DNA of 64,000 nucleotides from Chlorophyllum brunneum (Eukaryota; Basidiomycota; Agaricomycetes; Agaricales; Agaricaceae). The notes under the pieces are model-generated. The model did not search any database and was not told the origin of the DNA. It was given only the letters and a program-made list of their open reading frames with translations. The stretch lies in the NCBI GenBank assembly GCA_963576785.1, contig OY756139.1, positions 1,736,001 to 1,800,000 of the forward strand, given 5' to 3'. Both the position numbers and the translations under genes were made by a program. Each line of letters begins with the position of its first letter. Position 1 is the stretch's first letter. This document shows, in pieces, positions 34,455-44,692 of the stretch.

Positions 34455-35345
34455 ATGCGCTTCTTGTCTTGTCTTGCTCTCATCCTTGGTTTGTTTGCTT
34501 ATCACTCCGTTGCGAGCGCGAGAGCAGTTGGACTTCAGGAGCGCGACGATAACTTGCCCGCACGCGTGCCGTACGTGTTCCCGGCCCCTGGGACGAACGA
34601 GGTGATTTGGTCTTTGAATATGTACTCCCGCTTTCAAGCCACCTGACGACGTTTGAAACAGATTGCAGACGAAATCCGGAAGCGTCGCACTAACGGGACG
34701 CTTCTCGCCCTTGATGGTGTCCTGTAAGCCAATCACTTCTCATCGTCGACCCAAGAACTCACAAATTCCCTGACACAAGCTTGAACGCTCCTCTCGTCGC
34801 TCAGTCATGGAATGACATCGCAGGGGTTATCCGCGACCAGAACTCCTTACCTGGAGCCATGCGCGAGCTATTCGTGAGTCTTCTTGACGGACGTCTTCGA
34901 TTCTCGGGTTCTCAATTACGTCCAGATTTTGCGTGTTGCTGCTCTGAATAATGCAGCTTATGAATGGTGAGTCACCTCCAAAGGTTGTTCCGGTACGTTA
35001 TCATGAAATATAACCTTTCAAAGGCTTCAACATGAACCCGTTGGCCGTTCAGAAGGGCTGACAACTGAACAACTTACGGCAATTCGGTTTGCTCCAGCAT
35101 TTGAGAGTAAAGCTGTGGAAAAGGCACTAGGTGCTGAGCTCACGGCTGCGCTGGAATTCTGCGACTGGATCACGAAGAGCGTCGACGTTCCAGACCATGT
35201 CTTCCAGAACTTGCGCCAATTCCTCAACGTCCAGCAATTGGTAGAAGCAACAGCGACAACCGGGCTCTACGCCCTGGTCAGCCGCTTCGTTGAAGCTCTC
35301 GATGTCGACGCCAAAGTAAATACTCCGGTGCCAATTCCAACGTGA
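34455..35345 (+). CDS. Secreted carboxymuconolactone decarboxylase-like (AhpD-like) protein
   Basis: Small protein of the CMD/AhpD superfamily. A clear signal peptide (MRFLSCLALILGLFAYHSVA) precedes the CMD fold: IADEIRKRRTNGTLLALDG, LNAPLVAQSWNDIAGVIRDQ, then MRELFILRVAALNNAAYEWL and QHEPVGRSEGLTTEQLTAIR, followed by FCDWITKSVDVPDHVFQNLR. The helix that carries CxxC in AhpD has no cysteine pair, so peroxidase-type redox activity is unlikely. The substrate is unknown. The wording matches a fungal branch often named 4-carboxymuconolactone decarboxylase, but a secreted protein would not act in the cytosolic protocatechuate pathway. Four short introns; the stop is TGA 35345. Confidence 0.82.
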
Positions 35346-35514
35346 ATATTTTAGTCATGTGTGAATGATTCGTTTCTCTCTTGCTACCTCCAACGTACAT
35401 ACAGAATAGCAACTCGTATAGCGATTGGTCCAATAAATACACATAGTAGACATGAAAATCAAGAAGTGGGAAAACGACGAAAGAGTGTGAAAGGGTCATA
35501 ACCAAAATAATAGA

Positions 35515-37843
35515 TCATACCATAGATTCCTGTGGTTCCAATGAACCCTGGCGCTGCTGCATCCACAGTTTCGGTTTTGCTCGCACTTCTATGTTCTCGA
35601 AAGGCCCAGACTGTTTGAGCTGAACACAATCACGCGTTCCAAGTACGAGCAACTCAAAAAAGAATGAGCTTGCAGCTCTTCTAGTGGCCTGGCAAAATCA
35701 TGTTAGGCCGACCACTGGGGATGGGGTGTTCTCGTACCTTGTCAGCCATTTGTCGGAAACTTAGCACCTTCTCTGAGCCTTCAGATTTCGTCTCCAGTTC
35801 CTTGCGAACGAGACCAAGTGCTTTGACGGTGTTTCTGCTGTAACCCTTACTCTCGTCAAGCGCCTCATCTACGTCATTCTGGGTTTGGGTCTGAGTATTG
35901 GTCGGCCTCAAGTCGAATATGACGATAGGACAGTCGACGCTCGCATAAGTTTCCTCGTTGTCATCGGGAAAAACACCATCAGGTCCAGGAGTAGAGAGTT
36001 GGGTAAGCTCAGAAGGCGCCATAGATGGTGCTCGATCCAGATCCAGCTGGATAGGGCCAGCATCCAGATCTTTCGCATCAAGATTGAGATTGTCCGCAAA
36101 ATGATCACCGCCCTCAAAATGATCATTCAATGAAATTCCGTTCCGGTCCATTATATCACTGCCTAAGGCTATACTTGGCACCAGACTGCCGGCCCGACGA
36201 GCTTGTTCAACCTCATCATCGCCACCTTGGTTCTGATCCTCTAATCGAGGTCGCTTATTTGGGCTTTTCTCGATTACTGTCCCTTGGCGTTTGTGGGTAA
36301 TGGACTGTCGAAGTGGGCGCATGAACAGAGTGGCCAACTCCGGAGCCAGGCCTGGAGGTGCCGCGTAGAAGAAGGAACCATTGGGTGTATGCTTGACTGG
36401 GAGGAAATGGGTAAGAGGATCGTCACGAATTTCCCGGAGCCTCATGACCGTGGATGACCGAGGTAGGAATTGCTGTTCGGTTATGATCTCGCTGACATCT
36501 TGAGTAACAGGTGCCCCAAACGTGCCCCGTCCTCGATCGTGGGCGGCTTCCGGGAATTCTGTGATGTCGTCGATGATTTGTTTCTTCTCCTTCATCTTGC
36601 GCTTGGGTTTTGTTGTAGGCGGTTCTTCAATACCCGGCAACTGAGCTTCAGGTGGAGGTGTGGCGGGTGGTTCGGAAAGGGGAGATGCTAAATGTTTGTA
36701 CATTAAAACATGCAGATTTTCAAGTCGGGCATATGACTTACAGGCACGAGAAAGGGACCTTGTTTCCTCGGGAGTTTTACCCGCAGGCTCAGCAGCGACA
36801 GGTTCATCAAAACCGACACCAAAATCACCCAGATCCACCCCGGCCATATCAACGTCCATATCTGCTCCAAAGGGGTGCTCTGAAGGGGCCCGACTTCCGC
36901 TCAAATGGGATAGGAGATCCATGTCGAGGGTATGTTTCCCACCGAGCAGATGAGAACCAACAGACCCAGCGTGACTAGGTGCATCTCGTCCGACGCCGAT
37001 ACTATCGTCAACGCTCATTTGCTCATCATTTTCATTTTTTTCGGAGCTTGCCAGGGGTTCATCACCCCAGTTTATTCCCAAGTCGAGATCATTGAAGTCT
37101 TGTGAACCAATTCCGTCGGCAGGACCAATGTCAAAAGTGTCCGTCGCATCGAATCGATGAAAGTCATCAGCGGTACGCAACGTGATGTCGTCAACGCGAG
37201 CTTGATGTTGACCGGCCATCTGCAGTGTTCTATCTTCCAAATCAACGCCCCTGGCACCGGACACGATGATTACCTGTGAGAAAATAAGAAATAGCCTGCA
37301 TTGCTCACCAGTTCACATCCGGCAGGAGTAAGTCGAGATCCAGGTTGGTAGTTTGAAGAGTGATAGCTGTTTTATTGACGACAAGTTGGTCCTCAGTCAT
37401 ATCTACGACACCAGGTCGGAATGCCTGAGGAACAGGGATGAGGGTGTATACATACGACAAGATTATTTCCACTAACCATCTTTATTTTAAGAAGGGCTTC
37501 GTTACAGTCGTCCAAGAGATATTTGGCCTTCCGGCTGTAGATTCGAACGACGCCCAGGAGCAGTTGGCCGCTGAGACGGAGTGCCATGACCTCTACTTCC
37601 TGGCCCATGATAGCGTCTAAGGGGGATTAAGAGCTGAATATTTGACTATTGACGGAGAACCATACCGACAGACTCCTCAATATCGGTCTGGAGGGTCTGG
37701 GTCTTGGATAGTTTACGCTCCATGTGTGCGGCCAGCCATACTTTACCAAGCGGGCCTCTGCGCGACAAGACTGTCTCAGAGTAGAACTGCAGTACAGTAG
37801 AGAGTGAGCAGGATTGTGAAATAGCGGCTGAGAGACTCACCAT
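35515..37843 (-). CDS. RAD21: Cohesin kleisin subunit RAD21/SCC1
   Basis: Closes the SMC1-SMC3 ring and is cut by separase at anaphase. Exon 1 is just the ATG (37841-37843), followed by a 54-nt intron. It then reads [20 protein letters not shown] and [60 protein letters not shown]: the conserved N-terminal kleisin domain. [20 protein letters not shown] is the Rad21 signature (against Rec8). The acidic, disordered middle contains [16 protein letters not shown]. The C-terminal winged helix ([42 protein letters not shown]) follows a last intron and ends at TGA 35515. It is divergent from the PPR gene over 103 bp. Confidence 0.93.
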
Positions 37844-37946
37844 AGCTCAAAGGAGCGCGTCGGTGTGACGGACAGGGAACAAGGTTGGTTGGACGCGTGA
37901 CAGGTGACGCTGGTGGGGTGTGACGGCGGCTGCAGTGGTTTTCTGT
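37844..37946. promoter_or_regulatory. Divergent promoter RAD21 / PPR gene
   Basis: 103 bp between opposed ATGs, GC-rich with GACGCG, TGACGG and GGTGACGC motifs. ACGCG cores are MluI-cell-cycle-box-like (ACGCGT is the full MCB), which would suit a cohesin gene, but only the partial core is present. Inference. Confidence 0.4.
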
Positions 37947-39651
37947 ATGACGTCGCGTGCTTGGCTTGCCGGCTCTCGTCTCTGCACGCCCGCCCGTTGC
38001 TCATTTCTCTCAGAGCCTCTCTCTTTCCGTTCAGCATCTCTCCACACAGCACCCGCTCTGCCCCACCTTGACCAATCTCATCTTCAGCGCCCGTTCTCTC
38101 GCACACACCAAAACCGCTATGCAGTCGAGCTCACCAACAGGAGACAACACAAGCAGCTTGCTATCTGTCTCTCCTCTGCCGCTGAGATGAAACACAAAGG
38201 CGTGGCCCCCAACCTCATCATCTACAACTCCATGCTCGAGGCTGCCGCAGAAGATGGTTTCTGGCTCGAGGCTTGGGCCATCCTCGACGACATGCTTCTA
38301 ATTGGCATCAGACCCAATGCAATGTCCTTCAATCATCTTCTACACGTGTGTATGTCTGCTGCATGCTCCTCGGAACTCGCTCACCATGTCAATTTCTGTA
38401 GGCGGTCCGTTTCAAGCATAGTCATCATGTTGTGAGGGTCTTGAAGAAAATGGAAGATTGTAATGTCAAACCAAATCCCCAAACACTAAACGTCATCACC
38501 ACTCGTTATGCCGCCGAGGAGAATTTAGAGATGGCCGTCCGTCACTTGCTATCCAGCCCTAGTTACGGGGTTGTACCAGACTTACAGACCGTCCAATCTG
38601 TAATCATACTTGCAGCCCGCGACAATTTTGCCCGACTTGCCCTCGACCTTGCCAACTGGTTCGAGGGAATATCAACTCGACGTCTTCAAGAGTCAGCTTG
38701 GGCTCATTGCCTGATTGCAGCAGCTGGGACCTCGTATGTATGTCCTCGTCTCTTTTTCTCGGGAGCATGTACCTAATGGGCAGCACCCGTTAGATTGACG
38801 GGGTTCAACAATGCTGGAAGATCCTAACCAACCACTTCAAAACTCTTCTTGACGAAGGCATCTGTGTTTCAGTTCTCAATGTCGCCGCCCGACATGGCCA
38901 TCCGCAATTAGCAGCTGAATCTCTGCAAATGTTGCAGACAATCAATACCCGTCCTCAGGAGCACCACTTCGCCGCTATAATCGATGCCTTTTGTCAGAAG
39001 GGCCAAGTGAAAGAAGCTATTCTTGTCCTCGACTTGATGACTTCGTTGGGCATCACGCCGAGCCTCGAGACAACCAATCCTATCTCCGAGCACATTCGGC
39101 AAGATGTGGAGAAGATTGATGCCACTTGGCGTCTGATTGAGGAACTTCATAAAGACGGTCGTCGATTAGACATAGCAGCTCCTCGAGCCGTCATCAATGC
39201 TGCCATCGTTCGCGGGGATCTGCCAAGGGCTTTTGCTTTCTACAAGGCTCTTACAGAATTTGGCCTTTCTCCAGATGTTCATGTGTTTAACTTACTCCTT
39301 CGGGGCTGCGTTCAAGTCCCAGACCGTCAGATGGGAGACACGCTGTTGGTCAGTATGAAAAAAATCAAAGTCAAACCAAACCGAGAAACCCACGAAAATC
39401 TCATCCACCTGTGTCTCACGCAACCAGTCTATGAGGATGCCTTCTTCTACCTCGAAGAGATGAAGGCTGCGGGACTCAAACCATCAGTATCCATTTATTC
39501 TGCCTTGCTGGAGAAGTGCTTCGACTCTAATGACACGCGGTATCGGATTGCACTAGAGGAAATGGAGGAGTGCGGATATACTGTACCGCCAGCCCTACGA
39601 CACCGTATAGGTACAGAAACGCAAGTAATTCAGTCTATGCACCCAATGTAA
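37947..39651 (+). CDS. Pentatricopeptide repeat protein, probably mitochondrial
   Basis: RNA-binding helical-repeat protein. The N-terminus (MTSRAWLAGSRLCTPARCSF) is basic and Ser-rich, like a mitochondrial presequence. PPR units are recognisable as KGVAPNLIIYNSMLEAAAED, IGIRPNAMSFNHLL, CNVKPNPQTLNVITTRYA, LGITPSLETTNPISEHI, FGLSPDVHVFNLLLRGCVQV, IKVKPNRETHENLIHLCL and AGLKPSVSIYSALLEKCFDS. At least eight repeats occur over about 500 residues. Introns follow NHLLH and the AAAGTSY region. Organellar RNA processing or translation is the usual role; the specific target is unknown. The stop is TAA 39651, 91 bp before MGS1. Confidence 0.87.
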
Positions 39652-39742
39652 TTCCGTAATACCTATGGAAATCACATGACGGGCTCCTTGAAAGGATCCG
39701 TTGAACTTGACTACATCTCGCTTACTGGCTTCCTGTATTACA

Positions 39743-41873
39743 ATGGATGGACAGCATGTTACTTGGTAAGGGGCTTTTCAACTAATTTGATGTTTTGATA
39801 ACCGTCGCGAAAATCCAGTCCTGTTTGTAGCAAGAGTGTCCTTTCGCATGTCATTAATCAGCACTTGGACGAAAACTGCTCCCCAACTTCCACCAACCCT
39901 AGCCAACAGTCAAGTCAGTCTGGTTCAACTGGTTCAACTGTTGCCAAGAAACACACTAGATCTACTGCCATACTAGCACCCATCTTTGCCTCTAGGACTA
40001 AAAGCACATTCCATCCACTTGACCCGCGACCTTATAGAGCAAATGTTTCGGATGTCACTCCTTCTCAAAATAAACGCTCAACTGAGATGGACTCCCCGAC
40101 ACCTACTGCCAAACGGAGAAGGACGATGGACACTGCGATGAATGTCCCACTGGCAGAAAAACTGAGACCAAAACAACTCTCAGAATTCGTTGGACAACTA
40201 CATCTGATGCAATCAGGTTCTCTGCTATCTACCATGCTCCAGACCAAGGCAACTTGGTCTATCATTCTTTGGGGACCACCTGGGTAGAAAGCACCTTAGA
40301 CTCATTTTCAGCTGCCTGATTCCTCGTTTTGTAGATGTGGGAAAACTACTCTGGCCAAGCTGGTGGCACAACAAAGCGACGCGACTTTCAAAGAGCTGAG
40401 CGCAACTGCTTCAGGCGTCAATGAAGTGAAGGCTATCGTGGAAGAAGCGAAGAGGGTGCTTTCGCTTCTTGGTAGGTGAGGACTCCCTTGTTTCAAAAGA
40501 CGTTCTCGACGCGAATGAATTGGAATGATCCAGGAGAACCATTTTGTTCTTGGACGAGATACACCGATTCAACCGGTCTCAACAGGTCTGTTCCAAAGGA
40601 TCCAATGCTCATCGAGTCATCCTCTAATGGGGAATGGGATTGATGTAGGATGTCTTTCTTCCATTCGTTGAGCAAGGACTTGTGCAAGTTAGTATCTATC
40701 TTTCGATACTAGTTTTTTGGTGTAAGGTTGACCTCCGAGGTGCGGGCGTACAGCTCATTGGTGCGACAACGGAGAATCCTTCGTTCCGACTGACTGGAGC
40801 TCTGATGAGTCGATGCAGGTATAGCCTCCCTGCCATTCCGAGCGGTCTTCTGCTGACGCTCAGAGAGGGTGTTACGGCTTGAGCCGTTGTCAGATGAACA
40901 GATGACCGATTTGTTGAGACAATCTTTGCAGAGAGTCAACCAGACTTTGTCACATTCTGATGGCCCAAACTTACTAATGGAGGAGTCTAAGTCAGACCAC
41001 GCAACTCTCTCCCCGAGCCTCATTTGTCGAATCGTTTCGATGGCAGGAGGAGATGCGCGAACGGCAATATCGCTACTCGAAGTAGCAATGCAATCCCCTA
41101 AAGAAGCCCCAGAAGATCAAACCATGAAGTCGCTGAAGCAATCATTGGTGGTATCATATGACCGCACAGGCGAAGATCACTATGATATGATCTCCGCCTT
41201 GCACAAAAGCGTCCGGGGTGGCAACGGAAACGCGGCCATGTATTGGTTAGCCCGAATGCTGACAGCAGGAGAGGACCCTCTTTTCATTGCTCGGCGCATG
41301 GTTGTTTGTGCAAGTGAAGATATAGGACTTGCTGATAACCACGCACTACCACTAGTAAGTATCAGGAACGTTGTGTTTATGGATGACGCTCACATCTGGG
41401 CTCGCCGTAATCCAAAAAGGCCATGGCTGCACTTCAAGCGTGTCAAGTGATTGGCATGCCGGAATGCCGGATCAATCTTGCACACCTGGTTGCATACTTG
41501 TCCGAAGCGCCAAAGTCGACCCGAGCGTACGAGGCTTACAATCGGGCAGAAGAGGCTGCCAGAAGGACAGCAACGGCTCCCGTGCCCTTGCAGGTACGAA
41601 ATGCGCCTATTACATTGATGGAAGAGATGGGGTATGGCACGAAATATCGCTATAACCCGGACTACCAGTTGGTATCCAGACGCATGGCTCGAAGCAAAGA
41701 CACTGATTATTCTTAGACACCCCGTATGCAACCATTATCTGCCGAGAGGAGTTGTGGGAAGCGAGTTTTTGCATAAAGAGGGCGACCTTGGAGGGAGGAT
41801 TTGGGACGAGGAGGCGCTGTGCGAGTGGGAGAGGCTGGAGAACGGAGGGGAGAAGTGGGAAGGGCGAGCTTAG
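39743..41873 (+). CDS. MGS1: AAA ATPase MGS1/WRNIP1 (RarA family)
   Basis: Replication-fork maintenance ATPase. Exon 1 (MDGQHVT) splices to [20 protein letters not shown] with a following C, an N-terminal UBZ4-like ubiquitin-binding zinc finger. After a Ser/Thr-rich linker the RarA core starts [20 protein letters not shown]; Walker A is WGPPG|CGKTT across an intron, Walker B is [12 protein letters not shown]. Sensor 1 is [11 protein letters not shown] and MSRCR is the arginine-finger segment. The C-terminal domain includes [37 protein letters not shown] and [13 protein letters not shown]. The last exon [17 protein letters not shown] ends in [10 protein letters not shown] at TAG 41873. Complete. 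Confidence 0.93.
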
Positions 41874-41921
41874 TCAGCAGGGATGGGATTAGCAGTGATC
41901 GATTGTTTTTTGGTCTCTACC

Positions 41922-43518
41922 ATGTCCTCCTCAGAGTCAGACGATTCTCAAGAATTCGCCAGCATCCCCACCTCTCCCCGTGTAGAATCTCTCCCAGAGA
42001 CACACTGTTCTCCAGAGCTTTGCTACGAGTCCGACGACAACCGAGATGAGCCCACAGACGATGGCTCAGACTCAGAACACCGTGGCAAGGACAAAGAATC
42101 TCCAAAGTCAGACGTTTTCCGTGTCTTGGTGACAGGATTCGGAGTGAGTTCTGCCCATTATATCCGCAGGGTAATACTAACCACAGCAGCCATATGGCCA
42201 GTGGGAAGTTAACCCCGCCTGGCTCGCAGCCAAACCTTTGCACGACGTGGTTTTGCAGACAGATCCTGCAAACCATCCCAGGGCACCCCTCGCCGATGAC
42301 AAACTCCCACCCCCACTCGACGAGAAGCTTCTTGTTCCCCGCACAATTCACATATCCACACTGGAGATACCCGCCACTTACCAGTCCATCTCTAAAATCG
42401 TTCCCGGATTACACCTTAGACCGCCTACCCTCCCAGAAAAAACGAGAGATCATATCCTGAAACCGCCAAAGAATGGATATGACTTCATGTTCCACATCGG
42501 CCTGGCTGGTCGCGGGCCCTTGCGCCTCGAGCGCTGTGGCCACAAGCTGGGTTACAATATGAAGGATGCCACGGGACAATACGCACCCGTGGTAATTTCT
42601 CAGAGAAAGGATTTCAGCAGAAGAGGCCCCGATGAACGGCCAGTGGCCACTGAAAAGGCAGAACGCGAACGTTTGGCTCTGGCAACCACTTCCGAGATAC
42701 CAAGCAATCTACCGGGTGATAGCAGCGCAAAACCAAATCGTGGCTTTGGGGGGTCTTCATATGAACCCTTTTCTGACGAGCTGAACACCGATCTGGATGT
42801 CACTAGGATCGTGCAAGATATTCGGCAGACCGGGGTTGAAGTGAGCACGACGGTTCCCCATCTCCTCCACCTTTCTTATTTTTCATTTCAGGCCCTACAA
42901 ACCATCTATTCCTCAATGGATGGTGGCCATTTTGTAGGGGATTTTCTTTATTACTGCTCATTAGCAGAGTCCAAACGAAGTGCCAACCCCTATGAAAAAA
43001 GACGCAATACTCAAGTCCTCTTTCTACATTGTGCTCCTGTTGGACATCCCTTACAATCAGAAGAGGTTACCGACGCGATCCAGCGCATTATCCTGTGGAC
43101 CTGCAATGAGATTCAAATATCTGGAACAGATGATACCCCGGACCTTCCCCCCGTCGGCACGAATGCCAAAAGCATACCTAATCGAACACAGCCCACTAAC
43201 GACGCTGAAGATACGGAAAGCCCGTCCTCCAATGCGTTGGCCCCTTCACCTAAACTCTCTTCCTCGGACCCACCGCCACCGGCTCAATTACTCTCACCAC
43301 CACCTGTGGGGCCCCCTTCTCCCCCTCCTCCTGTTGGTCCCTTCTCCCCTCCTCCTCCTGTCGCTCCCCTTTCGCCACCGCCTCCACCAGTTCAACCACC
43401 ACCTGTCCAACCTCCTCTCACGCTTCCCCCAGTTCAGCCTCCGGCATTTAGCCCTCCTTCAACGATTCCTTCCCCGGTCAGCTCGACCAACGACTCGGAA
43501 TATCATTCCCCTAGTTAA
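41922..43518 (+). CDS. Pyroglutamyl-peptidase-I-like protein lacking the catalytic Cys
   Basis: Member of peptidase family C15, which removes N-terminal pyroglutamate. After an acidic Ser-rich start, RVLVTGFGPYGQWEVNPAWL matches the conserved N-terminus. HIGLAGRGPLRLERCGHKLG carries the expected Glu, and VLFLHCAPVGHPLQSEEVTD the expected His. The catalytic motif, normally S-x-D-A-G-R-Y-L-C-D-x-x-Y-Y, reads SSMDGGHFVGDFLYYCSLAE, with Gly in place of Cys (GGG codon, near 42936). A cysteine lies five residues later. The C-terminus is a Pro-rich tail (SPPPPVGP, SPPPPPVQPP repeats), absent from typical enzymes. Introns follow GFG and GVE. An ATG at 41883 is also in frame. It may be a binding protein rather than an enzyme. 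Confidence 0.85.
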
Positions 43519-43810
43519 TATGCCTGAACGCCCTTGTACTATATACCGCATTCGATATTACCCTGATCCTTCCCTCACCTATACAAAAGCTATATATTTC
43601 ACTCAGTTTCCACAACAATATACTATTTTTGCAGGGGAACCATTTCTGGATACCCACAAAGACCGGAAGGGCTTGATGGAACAACACCGGCAATCACGAT
43701 CCTAATCGCGTTACCCTTGCGCCATCGTGAGCCAGAGTCATTGGGTGCGAGGTGCTCGAGGATGCTCCCCTCTCAGCTGTGCTGCATCAGGTCACTGAAG
43801 CGAACGAGCG

Positions 43811-44624
43811 ATGGCTACTAACATCACTTTTCATCCCGGTAAAAGCTTTTCCAGCTTACTCTCAGAAGGTTTGACTGACATTTCCTGCCAGGATCGGTAA
43901 CAGCACAGGAACGCTCCGCGTTACTGGGGCAGAAAGGCGCTACCATATGGTTAACTGGTCTCAGTGCAAGTGGCAAAGTAAGTCCTTCCTGCGCAAGACG
44001 GAATTTGGATTTAGAGTTCGCTTCTCAAAAGTCAACGATTGCCTGTGCTCTGGAGCAGCACTTACTCCACTTAAAGAGATTCGCCTACCGCCTTGACGGT
44101 GACAATATCCGGTTCGGCCTGAACAAGGATCTCGGTTTCGATGAGAAATCCAGAAACGAAAATATCCGTCGGATAGGGGAGGTTCGTCTGACCAGTTCAC
44201 CGCGCTGCGCTCACTCACGCAGTCCCGAACTCCAGGTCGCCAAATTGTTTTCAGATGCATCTGCCATCACAATTACAGCCTTTATCTCACCTTATCGTAT
44301 GGACCGCCAGGTTGCCCGAGAGTTACATGAAGCGGCCTCGATTCCTTTCATCGAGGTTTTCGTCGAGGCACCGCTAAAGGTTGTAGAGGAACGAGACCCG
44401 AAGGGGCTGTACAAAAAGGCTAGGGCAGGTGAAATTAAAGGTAGATATCAGTTGTATACACTCCCTGAATTCTGTGCTCAATGTTCTATTGAGATTTTAC
44501 AGGTATCTCTGCCCCTTACGAGGAGCCAGAGAAGCCCGAAGTTCACATCAAGACACACGAGACATCCGTCAAAGATGCCGTCCGCATTATCTCTGAATAC
44601 TTGCAAGGACAGCAATACATCTAG
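43811..44624 (+). CDS. MET14: Adenylylsulfate kinase (APS kinase)
   Basis: Phosphorylates APS to PAPS in sulfate assimilation in the cytosol. The start [10 protein letters not shown] splices to [20 protein letters not shown] and the P-loop [15 protein letters not shown], interrupted by an intron. [28 protein letters not shown] and [19 protein letters not shown] are the family motifs; [20 protein letters not shown] and [20 protein letters not shown] complete the kinase. It ends EYLQGQQYI at TAG 44624. No ATP-sulfurylase domain is fused. Cysteine synthase elsewhere in the window acts later in the same pathway, but the two are 33 kb apart. Confidence 0.95.
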
Positions 44625-44692
44625 TCGTACATAACACAACTTATATATTACATAGTTATACAAAGAATGATATATCGGGAGAGCGATAATCC

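Noticed and set aside
43521..43705. Frame MPERPCTIYRIRYYPDPSLT just after the C15-like gene
   Set aside because: It has no homology that I recognise and is in the expected 3' UTR; no splice joins it convincingly.
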